DNA of 64,000 nucleotides, from NCBI RefSeq assembly GCF_025137375.1, contig NZ_CP073720.1, positions 5,604,501-5,668,500 of the forward strand, written 5' to 3'. Each line of letters begins with the position of its first letter. Position 1 is the first letter of the stretch. Under the pieces are notes generated by a model. That model worked only from the letters and a program-made list of their open reading frames with translations, did not search any database and was not told the origin of the DNA. Shown in pieces: positions 44,684 to 52,921 of this stretch. Position numbers and translations under genes: made by a program. Origin of the DNA: Dactylosporangium fulvum (GTDB lineage Bacteria; Actinomycetota; Actinomycetes; Mycobacteriales; Micromonosporaceae).

Positions 44684-46641
44684 CGGCACCGCGCAGGCCC
44701 GCCGGCCCGCCGATGGGCGGCCCCGGGCGCATGATGATGGGCGTCGGCGGCCCGCCGGCGAAGCTCGAGGACTTCAAGGGCTCGACGAAGCGGCTGCTGC
44801 GGATGCTCGCGCCCGACCGGCTGGTCGTCGGTCTGGTGCTCGTGTTCGGCGTGCTCAGCGTCGGGCTGTCCGTGATCGGCCCGTGGCTGCTCGGCAAGGC
44901 CACCGACGTCATCTTCACCGGCATCGTCGGCCAGCAGATCCCCGCCGGGACCACCAAGGAACAGGCGGTGGCGAACCTGCGCGCGCAGGGCAACGACCGG
45001 TTCGCAGACCTGCTGCAGGCGCTCGACAACGTGGTGCCCGGCCACGGCATCGACTTCGCCCGGCTCCAGCGGGTGCTGCTGTGGGTGGCGCTGGTGTACA
45101 TCGGCGCCTGGATCTTCGGCCTGCTGCAGGCGCGGCTGACCACGGTCGTGGTGCAGCGCACCGTGTACCGGCTGCGGGAGCAGGTCTCGGCGAAGCTGTC
45201 GCGGCTGCCGCTGTCGTACTTCGACCAGCAGTCCCGCGGCGAGGTGCTGAGCCGGGCGACGAACGACACCGACAACATCGCGATGACGCTGCAGCAGTCG
45301 CTGAGCATGCTCCTGACCTCGCTGCTGACCATCATCGCGGTGCTCGGCGCCATGTTCTGGATCTCGCCGCTGCTGGCCGTCATCGCGCTGGTGACGGTGC
45401 CGGTGTCGGTGCTCGTGACGGCCCGGATCGGCAAACGCTCCCAGCCGCAGTTCGTCAAGCAGTGGGCGAGCACCGGCAAGCTCAACGGCCACATCGAGGA
45501 GATGTTCACCGGCCACTCGGTGGTGAAGATCTTCGGCCGGCAGAACGAGGCGGCCAAGACGTTCGAGGAGCACAACGACGCGCTGTACAGCGCCTCGTTC
45601 CGGGCGCAGTTCATCTCCGGCCTCATCCAGCCGGCGATGATGTTCATCGGCAACCTCAACTACGTGCTGGTCGCCGTCGTCGGCGGCCTGCGGGTGGCTT
45701 CCGGCTCGCTCTCGCTGGGTGACGTGCAGGCGTTCATCCAGTACTCGCGGCAGTTCAGCCAGCCGCTGACCCAGGTGGCGAGCATGGCCAACCTGGTCCA
45801 GTCCGGTGTCGCGTCGGCCGAGCGGGTCTTCCAGATCCTCGACGCCGCCGAGCAGTCGCCGGAGCCGGCCTCCCCGGCCCGGCCGGAACGGGTGGTCGGC
45901 AAGGTCACCTTCGAGCACGTCTCGTTCCGGTACGATCCGGACGAGCCGCTGATCGAGGACCTGTCGCTGACCGTCGCGCCCGGGCAGACGGTGGCGATCG
46001 TCGGGCCTACCGGTGCCGGCAAGACGACGCTGGTCAACCTCATCATGCGGTTCTACGACCTGACCGGCGGCCGGATCCTGCTCGACGACGTCGACATCGC
46101 CACGATGTCGCGGGACGAGCTGCGCGAACAGATCGGCATGGTGCTGCAGGACACCTGGTTGTTCCAGGGCACCATCGCCGAGAACCTGGCGTACGGCGCC
46201 GATCACCCGACGAGGGACAAGATCGTCGCCGCGGCGGAGGCCGCGCACGCCGACCGGTTCGTGCGCACCCTCCCCGAGGGCTACGAGACCGTCATCGACG
46301 AGGAGGGCGCCGGGGTCAGCGCGGGCGAGAAGCAGCTCATCACGATCGCGCGGGCGTTCCTGGCCGAGCCGACGATCCTCATCCTGGACGAGGCGACGAG
46401 CTCGGTCGACACCCGCACCGAGGTGCTGATCCAGCGGGCGATGAGCACGCTGCGGGCCGGGCGGACGAGCTTCGTCATCGCCCACCGGCTGTCCACGATC
46501 CGCGACGCCGACCTCATCCTGGTGATGGAGCACGGCAGCATCGTCGAGCAGGGCACGCACGACTCGCTGCTGGCGGCGGGCGGCGCGTACGCCCGGCTGT
46601 ACTCGGCCCAGTTCGCGGCCGCGGCCGTCGAAGTGGAGTAG
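44680..46641 (+). CDS. ABC exporter half-transporter 2 (catalytic half)
   Basis: 653 residues. N-terminal Met/Gly/Pro-rich 25 residues, six membrane helices (about 45-370) and a nucleotide-binding domain: Walker A GPTGAGKTT (about 441), signature VSAGEKQL (about 546, degenerate), Walker B LILDEATSSVD (about 566, canonical Glu) and H-loop IAHRLST (about 600). The canonical Walker B/H-loop here would pair with the intact SGGQ of partner 1 to give one active ATP site. ATG 44680 has a strong AAGGAAGG. Confidence 0.95.
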   Translation: MTAPRRPAGPPMGGPGRMMMGVGGPPAKLEDFKGSTKRLLRMLAPDRLVVGLVLVFGVLSVGLSVIGPWLLGKATDVIFTGIVGQQIPAGTTKEQAVANLRAQGNDRFADLLQALDNVVPGHGIDFARLQRVLLWVALVYIGAWIFGLLQARLTTVVVQRTVYRLREQVSAKLSRLPLSYFDQQSRGEVLSRATNDTDNIAMTLQQSLSMLLTSLLTIIAVLGAMFWISPLLAVIALVTVPVSVLVTARIGKRSQPQFVKQWASTGKLNGHIEEMFTGHSVVKIFGRQNEAAKTFEEHNDALYSASFRAQFISGLIQPAMMFIGNLNYVLVAVVGGLRVASGSLSLGDVQAFIQYSRQFSQPLTQVASMANLVQSGVASAERVFQILDAAEQSPEPASPARPERVVGKVTFEHVSFRYDPDEPLIEDLSLTVAPGQTVAIVGPTGAGKTTLVNLIMRFYDLTGGRILLDDVDIATMSRDELREQIGMVLQDTWLFQGTIAENLAYGADHPTRDKIVAAAEAAHADRFVRTLPEGYETVIDEEGAGVSAGEKQLITIARAFLAEPTILILDEATSSVDTRTEVLIQRAMSTLRAGRTSFVIAHRLSTIRDADLILVMEHGSIVEQGTHDSLLAAGGAYARLYSAQFAAAAVEVE

Positions 46642-46653
46642 ACGGGTGTTACG

Positions 46654-46686
46654 GCACGGCGCGCCGGGGTATCTGGCGCGCCGTGC
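46654..46686. terminator. Strong hairpin overlapping the next start codon
   Basis: GCACGGCGCGCC / GGCGCGCCGTGC, 12-bp perfect arms and a 9-nt loop, 12 bp after the exporter operon. The right arm includes the GTG start of the next gene (46683), so it may end exporter transcription and, in read-through RNA, hide that start. Confidence 0.55.
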
Positions 46687-48302
46687 TGACCAATCTCGCC
46701 CATCTGGACGCGCTGCGGGTGCGCCTCGTTCCGCCGCCCCAACCCGGGCACACGACATTCCGCCTCGCCGAGGAGCCCACCGTCGAGGTGGTGTGGACGT
46801 ACGCCGAACGGTTGCCGGACGGCTCGTACCTGCCGTGCGGCGGCGGTGACCTCGACCAGGCCTCGGGCCACTACGGCCAGGGCGCGTTCAACGCCGACGA
46901 CATCGCCCGGGCGGCCGTGGTCTACCTGCGGCACTGGCGCGCCACCGGCGCCGCGACCAGCCGTGCCGCGGCCCGGCAGCTGCTGCGCGGCCTGTGTTTC
47001 CTGCAGACCGTGGGCGACGACGACCCGTGGAACGGCAACGTGGTGCTGTGGCAGCAGTCCGACGGCACGCTCAACCCGAGCGCCGACCCGCCGGAGCGGC
47101 CCGACCCGTCCGACAGCGGCGAATCGGCCTGGCTCGCCCGCACGGTCTGGGCGCTGGGCGAGGGTTATGCCGCGTTCCGCGACGACAGCCCGGACTTCGC
47201 CGGCTTCCTCCAGGTCCGCCTGCGGCACGCGGTCGGCGCGATCCGGCGTCAGGTGCTGCCGCGGTACGGGCAGTGGCGCCTCGTCGACGACCACGCGACC
47301 CCGGCCTGGCTCATTGCCGACGGGGCGGACCTGACGGGTGAGGCGCTGCTCGGGCTGTCCGCGTACGCGGCGGCCGCCGGCGACGACGACGTGCGCAAGG
47401 TCCTGGAGCAGCTCGCCGAGGGTGTCACCGCGATGCGGACCGGCACGCCGTGGACGTGGCCGTTCGGGGCCGTACTGCCGTCCGGACTGTCCCGCACCAC
47501 CTGGCACGGATGGGCTGGGCTGGCACCGGCCGGGCTGGCCCGCGTCTACGAGGTCGCCGGGGATCTGGCGGCGCGGGACGCGGCCCTGGCCGACGCGGCG
47601 TCGTTCACCCCGCACCTGCTCGTCGGCGGCGGCCCCGACAACCTGCGGGTGGCGCTGCCCGGGGCGCGGGAGGCGCTCACCGTCGACGGGGTGCAGCTGT
47701 CCTACGGCGCGCAGTCGCGGGTCGAGTCGCTGCTCACCACGGCACGGGCGACCGGACGGCCGTCGCTGTCGACCCTGGCCGGGATCGCCGGGTCGTGGTT
47801 CTTCGGCAACAACCCGGCGGGCGCCCCGATGTACGACCCGGCGACCGGGCGCACGTACGACGGCGTGGACGTGCTGGACGAGCCGCCCGCCGGCGCCACG
47901 CATCGCGGGGTCGTGCACCGCGACGCGGGCGCCGAGTCGACGATCCACGGGCTGCTGGCGATGCTGGCCCTCGACGGCGACCCGCACGCGGCCGCGGTGG
48001 CGCGCATCGCCGACCACGGCGACCAGGAGCCGTGCCGGGAAGCGACGGCCGGCGCCGACCTGCGCTGCCTCGCGCTGGCCGACCCGCTCACCGGCGCCCA
48101 GGTCACGCTGCTGCGCAGCATGGCGACGAGCACCCGCGCCACCGACGTCATCGTCTCGGGTGACACGACCGCGACGGTCAGCGTCAACGACCCGGCCGGC
48201 GAGGAACTGGAGCACTACACGACCACCGCGGGCCGCATCCGCGCCCTCGTCGCCGCCGGCGGCTACACCATCGTGCACACGGCGGGTGCCCGCCTGCTCT
48301 GA
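46683..48302 (+). CDS. Conserved hypothetical protein, alpha/alpha-barrel (six-hairpin glycosidase-like)
   Basis: 539 residues, soluble. Helical repeats with W/G/D-rich loops (DDDPWNGNVVLWQQSDGTLNP; SDSGESAWLARTVWALGEGY; TWHGWAGLAPAGLARV; GSWFFGNNPAGAPMYDPATG; ESTIHGLLAMLALDG) recall (alpha/alpha)6 barrel families such as GH9 and GH127-like proteins, but no catalytic pair can be assigned. No signal peptide. GTG 46683 lies in a hairpin. Function unknown; the glycan link is inference. Confidence 0.75.
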   Translation: MLTNLAHLDALRVRLVPPPQPGHTTFRLAEEPTVEVVWTYAERLPDGSYLPCGGGDLDQASGHYGQGAFNADDIARAAVVYLRHWRATGAATSRAAARQLLRGLCFLQTVGDDDPWNGNVVLWQQSDGTLNPSADPPERPDPSDSGESAWLARTVWALGEGYAAFRDDSPDFAGFLQVRLRHAVGAIRRQVLPRYGQWRLVDDHATPAWLIADGADLTGEALLGLSAYAAAAGDDDVRKVLEQLAEGVTAMRTGTPWTWPFGAVLPSGLSRTTWHGWAGLAPAGLARVYEVAGDLAARDAALADAASFTPHLLVGGGPDNLRVALPGAREALTVDGVQLSYGAQSRVESLLTTARATGRPSLSTLAGIAGSWFFGNNPAGAPMYDPATGRTYDGVDVLDEPPAGATHRGVVHRDAGAESTIHGLLAMLALDGDPHAAAVARIADHGDQEPCREATAGADLRCLALADPLTGAQVTLLRSMATSTRATDVIVSGDTTATVSVNDPAGEELEHYTTTAGRIRALVAAGGYTIVHTAGARLL

Positions 48303-48309
48303 GCGACGG

Positions 48310-48372
48310 CCGCTCACGCCGCGCTGAACCTCTCGGTGAGCGGTCCGCGGCGGAGCGGAGGGGGCCGCTCAC
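48310..48372. terminator. Bidirectional hairpin between convergent genes
   Basis: GTGAGCGG at 48336-48343 can pair with CCGCTCAC at 48310-48317 or at 48365-48372, giving two alternative stems between the stop at 48302 and the erm-like stop at 48369. No T tract. Confidence 0.55.
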
Positions 48373-49145
48373 GCGCGGCCGAGCAGCCGGAACAGCGTCA
48401 GCCACTGCTCCGGCCACACCAGCCCGACCGGCGTGTCCGGGGCCAGCCGCAGCGCGCGGAAGGCGCCCGCGACCCGGCGCGGGTCGTGGCGGCGCGCGAG
48501 CGTCGCGTGCAGTGACCCGCCGATCCCGCTGAAACCCCATGAGACGAAGCGGCGGTACGGCACGTGCGCGGACGCCGGGGCCAGCGGCACCGGCCGGCGT
48601 GCCAGCCGCAGGATCCCGCCGTCGACACGGGGCACCGGCCGGAACGCGGCGCGCGGGATCCGTCCGGCGAGCCGCCAGTCGTACCAGGGCCACGTCTCGA
48701 TCGTCAGCCGGCTCCACCGCCCGTAGTCGCCGGTGCGTTTGCGGGCGTACTCGAGCTGGGTGAGCAGTGTCGCGGCGGTGAGCCGGGGGGCCCGCAGGCA
48801 CCAGTCGACGACGGCCGAGGTGAGCGCGTACGGGATGTTGCCGGCCACCGCGAACGGCTCGCCGGGCGGTTCGGCGGCCAGGAAGTCCGCGACCCGCACG
48901 GTCAGGCGGGGGCGGTCCGGCAGCGCCGCGGCCAGGTCCGGGTCAACCTCGTAGGCGACGACCCGGCGGGCGTGGCGCAGCAGTTCGGCGGTGAGGCTGC
49001 CCCGCCCGGCGCCGACCTCGAGGACGAGGTCGGTGCGGGTCAGGCCGGCGGCGGTGGCGAGCCGTCGGACGGCGGCGGGGTCGGTGAGGAGATTCTGCCC
49101 GTACACCCGGCGGGCGCGGGCGTGTGCGGGTCTGATGGTGGCCAT
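48369..49145 (-). CDS. erm: 23S rRNA (adenine-N6) dimethyltransferase, Erm type
   Basis: 258 residues. SAM site VLEVGAGRGSLT (about 41-52), acidic VAYEVDPDL, and the target-base motif GNIPYALTS (about 102), then a C-terminal helical domain. YGQNLLTDPAAVRRLA is the Erm-like N-terminus rather than KsgA. Methylates the macrolide-lincosamide-streptogramin site (A2058 in E. coli numbering) of 23S rRNA, a known family function that protects producers or environmental strains. ATG 49145. A 29-codon leader ORF, a hairpin and a WhiB7-type promoter lie upstream, so expression is probably drug-induced. Which Erm class is not resolved. Confidence 0.9.
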   Translation of the reverse strand: MATIRPAHARARRVYGQNLLTDPAAVRRLATAAGLTRTDLVLEVGAGRGSLTAELLRHARRVVAYEVDPDLAAALPDRPRLTVRVADFLAAEPPGEPFAVAGNIPYALTSAVVDWCLRAPRLTAATLLTQLEYARKRTGDYGRWSRLTIETWPWYDWRLAGRIPRAAFRPVPRVDGGILRLARRPVPLAPASAHVPYRRFVSWGFSGIGGSLHATLARRHDPRRVAGAFRALRLAPDTPVGLVWPEQWLTLFRLLGRA

Positions 49146-49154
49146 GGCCTGGGT

Positions 49155-49193
49155 CCTGTCTGCCACCGGGCGACGGCGGCGAACACGGACAGG
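49155..49193 (-). promoter_or_regulatory. Candidate attenuator hairpin before erm
   Basis: On the minus strand CCTGTC (49193-49188) and GACAGG (49160-49155) form a stem ending 10 bp before the erm start, positioned to occlude its ribosome-binding region. Release would depend on ribosome position on the leader ORF; alternative pairings were not computed. Confidence 0.4.
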
Positions 49194-49275
49194 CGGCATC
49201 GCGGCCCGTCCGTTCCGGATGAGGACTCGGAAGGGCCCTGGCGCTGCGGTGCAGCTGACGGGAGAAAAGGCGGCG

Positions 49276-49365
49276 TCAGGCCTGGCAGACCAGGGCGCGA
49301 CGCCGGGTGCGAAGGCGCACGGCCGGCGTCGTCGCCGGCGCGAAGAGGGCATGCGTCGTGGTCAT
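49276..49365 (-). CDS. erm leader peptide with Arg-Leu-Arg stall motif
   Basis: 29 codons, ATG 49365 to TGA 49276, then 130 bp to erm. It opens MTTTHALF and has R17-L18-R19 followed by R21-R22-R23. Arg-x-Arg motifs, in particular R-L-R in ErmDL-type leaders, stall ribosomes carrying a macrolide. The ATG is 6 nt from a TAGGGT -10, so the message is probably leaderless. Confidence 0.75.
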   Translation of the reverse strand: MTTTHALFAPATTPAVRLRTRRRALVCQA

Positions 49366-49371
49366 GGCACG

Positions 49372-49410
49372 ACCCTAACCGGCTGCTCGCGGCCGGGTCA
49401 CCCGATTTTT
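49372..49410 (-). promoter_or_regulatory. WhiB7-type promoter for the erm leader
   Basis: On the minus strand: AAAAAT (49410-49405), 3 nt, GTGACC as -35 (49401-49396), 18-nt spacer, TAGGGT as -10 (49377-49372), then 6 nt to the leader ATG. An AT-rich block right before the -35 is the signature of WhiB7/SigA promoters of antibiotic-response genes in actinobacteria. Binding is inferred. Confidence 0.65.
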
Positions 49411-49536
49411 CGGACGGGCGCCGCGGCTTCCCGGGCGCGCACCGGTGAGGTGACCACGATTGCGGGCATGAAGCCGACCGTGAGGGCGCCGGCCCGCAGC
49501 GCGGCCGGTGGACGGCGTGGAAGAGAGGAACCCCCC

Positions 49537-50259
49537 ATGAGCCTGCAGCGCCAGCACGTCGCCGTGCTCGGCGGCACTTCGGGCATCGGCCTGGCGACCG
49601 CGCTGGCGGCCGCCGCGGCCGGGGCCGACGTGACCGTCGTCGGCAGCCGCCCGTCGAGCGTCGAGCGGGCCCTCGTGGTCCTGCCGACCGGCGCGGCGGG
49701 TCGCGCCGCCGACCTGGGCGATCCCGACGAGGTGGGCAAGCTGTTCGCGGAGGTCGGCGACCTGGACCACATGGTCTACACCGCCGGTGAGCCGCTCGTG
49801 CTGACGCCGCTGGACCGGATCGAGGTGGGCGAGGCGCGGCGGTTCTTCGGGCTGCGGTACTTCGGGGCGCTCAGCGCCGCGCACGCCGCGCTGCCGTACC
49901 TGCGTGAGGGCGGCTCGATCACGCTGACCACCGGCACCGCCGGGGACCGCCCGGAGGCGGGCTGGTCGGTGGCGTCGAGCATCTGCGGCGCGATCGAGGC
50001 GCTGACCCGGGCGCTGGCCGTGGAACTGGCCCCGCGGATCCGGGTCAACGCCGTCTCCCCCGGCGTGATCCGCAGCCCGCTGTGGTCGAACCTGCCGGAG
50101 GAGCAGCGGGAGGCGCTCTTCCGCGGCAGCGCGGCGAGCGTGCCGCTGCGGCGGGTCGGCGAGGTCGACGACGTGGCGCGCGCCTACCTGTACTGCATGA
50201 CCCAGTCCTTCGCGACCGGCTCGGTCCTGCGCGTCGACGGCGGCGCGGTGCTCGTCTGA
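49537..50259 (+). CDS. Short-chain dehydrogenase/reductase-like protein, catalytic residues missing
   Basis: 240 residues. The Rossmann NAD(P) motif LGGTSGIGLA is intact and VNAVSPGVIRSPLW and the C-terminal GSVLRVDGG are typical. The helix that normally holds Y-x-x-x-K reads SVASSICGAIEALTRAL, so Tyr and Lys appear to be Ala and Cys. It may bind a nucleotide without classical reduction, or use another mechanism. ATG 49537 follows AGAGAGG. Beside, but divergent from, the erm unit. Confidence 0.85.
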   Translation: MSLQRQHVAVLGGTSGIGLATALAAAAAGADVTVVGSRPSSVERALVVLPTGAAGRAADLGDPDEVGKLFAEVGDLDHMVYTAGEPLVLTPLDRIEVGEARRFFGLRYFGALSAAHAALPYLREGGSITLTTGTAGDRPEAGWSVASSICGAIEALTRALAVELAPRIRVNAVSPGVIRSPLWSNLPEEQREALFRGSAASVPLRRVGEVDDVARAYLYCMTQSFATGSVLRVDGGAVLV

Positions 50260-50321
50260 GGCAGCGCTGCCGGCGCCAGTCGCGGACCACGGCGGTGATC
50301 CCGGGCACGTGATGCCTATTC

Positions 50322-50338
50322 CCTACCCAGTCGGTAGG
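50322..50338. promoter_or_regulatory. Operator-like palindrome upstream of the amino-acid ABC genes
   Basis: CCTACC-CAGTC-GGTAGG, perfect 6-bp arms with a 5-nt spacer, 14 bp upstream of the binding-protein start. The C-T-A-C-C / G-G-T-A-G halves resemble TetR-family sites. Confidence 0.45.
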
Positions 50339-50351
50339 TACGATCGCCGCC

Positions 50352-51227
50352 ATGCGTCCCGCGACCCTCCTCCTCGCGGCCGGACTGACCTCCGTCCTGG
50401 CCGTCGCATCCGGCTGCGCACCGGCCGACGACAACACCACGGCACCCGCCGCCTCCGGCAGCGCCGGCGCCGCCGCCTGCACCCCGGCACAGCTCAAGAC
50501 CCTCGCCGCGGGCAAGCTCACGATCGGCACCGACGACCCGGCCTACCCGCCGTGGTTCGCCGACAACAAGCCCGAGAGCGGGCAGGGCTTCGAGTCCGCC
50601 GTCGCCTACGCCGTGGCCACGAAGCTCGGCTACAGCAAGGACCAGGTCGTGTGGACGCGCGTCACGTTCAACAACGCGATCGCGCCGGGCCCGAAGACGT
50701 TCGACTTCGACGTCAACGAGTTCTCGATCACCGACGAGCGCAAGAAGGCCGTCGACTTCTCCTCGCCGTACTACGACGTCACGCAGACCGTCATCACGCT
50801 GAAGACCTCGAAGATCGCCGGGGCCAAGTCGCTGGCGGACCTCAAGGACGCCAAGCTCGGCGCGCAGGTCGGCACCACCAGCTACCGCTCGATCACCGAG
50901 GTGGTCAAACCGACCGCCCAGCCGGCGGTGTTCAACAACAACGACGACGCGAAGAAGGCCCTGCAGAACGGCCAGATCGACGGCCTCGTCGTCGACCTGC
51001 CGACCGCGTTCTACATCACCGGCGCCGAGCTGGACAACGGCACGATCGTCGGCCAGCTGCCGCAGCCGTCGGGCACCCCGGAGCAGTTCGGCCTGGTGCT
51101 CGACAAGGGTTCGGCGCTGACCTCCTGCGTCAGCCAGGCCGTCGACGCGCTGCGCGCCGACGGCACCCTGAAGAACCTCGAGCAGCAGTGGCTGTCGAGC
51201 ACGCAGGGCGCGCCGACACTGTCCTGA
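50352..51227 (+). CDS. Amino-acid ABC importer, substrate-binding lipoprotein
   Basis: 291 residues. Lipoprotein signal ending VASGC (lipobox about 18-22). Family 3 solute-binding protein: LTIGTDDPAYPPWF, GQGFESAVAYAVA, FDFDVNEFSITDERKKAVDFSSPY, LGAQVGTTSYRSI. It binds polar amino acids or related compounds outside the membrane for the permease and ATPase that follow. Stop and next start share one base (TGATG). Confidence 0.93.
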   Translation: MRPATLLLAAGLTSVLAVASGCAPADDNTTAPAASGSAGAAACTPAQLKTLAAGKLTIGTDDPAYPPWFADNKPESGQGFESAVAYAVATKLGYSKDQVVWTRVTFNNAIAPGPKTFDFDVNEFSITDERKKAVDFSSPYYDVTQTVITLKTSKIAGAKSLADLKDAKLGAQVGTTSYRSITEVVKPTAQPAVFNNNDDAKKALQNGQIDGLVVDLPTAFYITGAELDNGTIVGQLPQPSGTPEQFGLVLDKGSALTSCVSQAVDALRADGTLKNLEQQWLSSTQGAPTLS

Positions 51228-52063
51228 TGAAGAGCGAGTTACAACTCCAGCGCGAGGCGTACCGCCGCCGGCAGACGTACCTGTCGGTGGCGGTCGCCGC
51301 CGTGTCCACGCTCGCCGTCGGCGTGCTGCTGGTGGTCGCCGTCACCGGCGCGCCCGGCTGGCCGGCGGTGCGCGAGAGCTTCTTCGACCTGGCCGCGGCC
51401 CGCGCCGCGCTGCCGGAGGTCGCCCGCGGCCTGTGGCTCAACGTCCGGCTGCTGCTGTGGTGCGCCGCCGGCGCTCTGCTGGTCGGGCTCGGCATCGCGA
51501 CGCTGCGCACGCTGCGGTCCCCGGTGTTCTTCCCGCTGCGCGCGCTCGCGACCGGGTACACGTACGCCTTCCGCGGCCTGCCCCTGATCATCACGCTCTA
51601 CCTGTTCGCGTTCGGGGTGCCGGGGCTGCGGCTGGCCGGCACGCCGACGGTGCTGGTCCTCGGCAGCATCGCGCTGATCCTGACCTACGGCGCGTACATC
51701 GCCGAGGTGTTCCGGGCCGGGATCGAGTCGGTGCACCCGTCGCAGCGGGCGGCCGCGCGGTCGCTGGGGCTGACGTATCGGCAGACGATGCGCCACGTCG
51801 TGCTGCCGCAGGCGGTGCGCCGGGTCTCCCCGCCGCTGCTCAACGACCTGGTCGCGATGCAGAAGGACGTCGGCCTGATCTCCCTGGCCGGGCCGATCGA
51901 CGCCGTGCGCGCCGCCCAGATCCAGACCTCGGTGTCGTACAACTACACGCCGTACGTGGTGGCCGGGGTCCTCTTCGTGCTCCTCGCGATCCCGGTCGTC
52001 GCCGTCACCGACTGGGTCACCCTGCGGGCGGCCCGCCGCCAGTCCGGAGACAACGCACTATGA
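51227..52063 (+). CDS. Amino-acid ABC importer, permease
   Basis: 278 residues, five or six membrane segments. His/Glu/Gln-type family motif: AYIAEVFRAGIESVHPSQRAAARSLGLT (EAA loop) and VVLPQAVRRVSPPLLNDLVAM. Start ATG 51227 overlaps the preceding stop; its own stop overlaps the ATPase start as ATGA, so the three genes are translationally coupled. Confidence 0.94.
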   Translation: MKSELQLQREAYRRRQTYLSVAVAAVSTLAVGVLLVVAVTGAPGWPAVRESFFDLAAARAALPEVARGLWLNVRLLLWCAAGALLVGLGIATLRTLRSPVFFPLRALATGYTYAFRGLPLIITLYLFAFGVPGLRLAGTPTVLVLGSIALILTYGAYIAEVFRAGIESVHPSQRAAARSLGLTYRQTMRHVVLPQAVRRVSPPLLNDLVAMQKDVGLISLAGPIDAVRAAQIQTSVSYNYTPYVVAGVLFVLLAIPVVAVTDWVTLRAARRQSGDNAL

Positions 52064-52806
52064 CCACCGTCCTGTCGGTGACCGGCCTGCACAAGGTCTT
52101 CGGCACCCAACCGGTCCTGCGCGGCGTCTCCCTCGACGTGGCCGAGCACGAGGTCGTGGCGCTGATCGGTGCCAGCGGCTCCGGCAAGTCGACGCTGCTG
52201 CGCTGCATCAACCTGCTCGAGCCGGTCGACGACGGCACCATCCGGCTCGACGGCGAGGACATCACCGACCCGCGGGTCAACCCGGACAAGGTGCGGCAGC
52301 GCATCGGCATCGTGTTCCAGGCGTTCAACCTCTTCCCGCACATGTCGGTCCTGGACAACGTGACGCTCGCCCCGCGGCGGGTGCACCGGCGGCCGGCGGC
52401 CGAGGCCCGGGCGAAGGCGATGGCACTGCTGGAGCGGGTCGGCCTGGCCGACAAGGCCGGCGCGTTCCCGGACCGGCTCTCCGGCGGCCAGCAGCAGCGG
52501 GTCGCGATCGTGCGGGCGCTGGTCAACGGGCCGCGGCTGCTGCTGCTCGACGAGGTGACGTCGGCGCTGGACCCGGAACTGGTCGGCGAGGTGCTGACGC
52601 TGATCCGGGACCTGAAGGCCGACGGGGTGACGATGGTCCTCGCCACGCACGAGATGGGCTTCGCCCGCCAGGTCGCCGACCGGGTGTGTTTCCTCGACGG
52701 CGGGGTGCTGGTCGAGCAGGGCCCGCCGGAGCAGGTGTTCGGCGATCCGCGCGAGCCGCGCACCCGGCAGTTCCTGCAGCGCATCATCGAGGCCGGCCGG
52801 CTGTGA
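52060..52806 (+). CDS. Amino-acid ABC importer, ATPase
   Basis: 248 residues. Walker A GASGSGKSTLL, Q-loop FQAFNLFPHM, signature LSGGQQQRVAIVRAL, Walker B LLLLDEVTSALD and H-loop ATHEMGFARQVADRV, the GlnQ/HisP pattern. It energises uptake by the two preceding gene products. Confidence 0.96.
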   Translation: MTTVLSVTGLHKVFGTQPVLRGVSLDVAEHEVVALIGASGSGKSTLLRCINLLEPVDDGTIRLDGEDITDPRVNPDKVRQRIGIVFQAFNLFPHMSVLDNVTLAPRRVHRRPAAEARAKAMALLERVGLADKAGAFPDRLSGGQQQRVAIVRALVNGPRLLLLDEVTSALDPELVGEVLTLIRDLKADGVTMVLATHEMGFARQVADRVCFLDGGVLVEQGPPEQVFGDPREPRTRQFLQRIIEAGRL

Positions 52807-52825
52807 CCGGCGGCACCCCGCGTCG

Positions 52826-52921
52826 GTGCGCGACAGCGTCCGGCCGGGCCCGGACCACGACGAGCTGCGCGCGGAGCTGACCGTCGAGATCCGGCGGCTC
52901 GCCGGGGACTACGCGCGGTAG
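52826..52921 (+). CDS. Short ORF, possible relic
   Basis: 31 residues from GTG 52826 (VRDSVRPGPDHDELRAELTV...), charged and helical with GC-rich third positions, 19 bp after the ATPase gene. It overlaps the 3' end of the convergent TetR gene by 13 bp. It resembles the tail of a longer gene; no homologue recognised. Confidence 0.25.
   Translation: MRDSVRPGPDHDELRAELTVEIRRLAGDYAR

Noticed and set aside
44300..44689. Minus-strand repeat ORF over the 66-bp array (unit NRPAACPPPLRSGGHAVFL)
   Set aside because: Open because 66 is a multiple of three; no RBS, and the + strand has the ATGA junctions with both neighbours.
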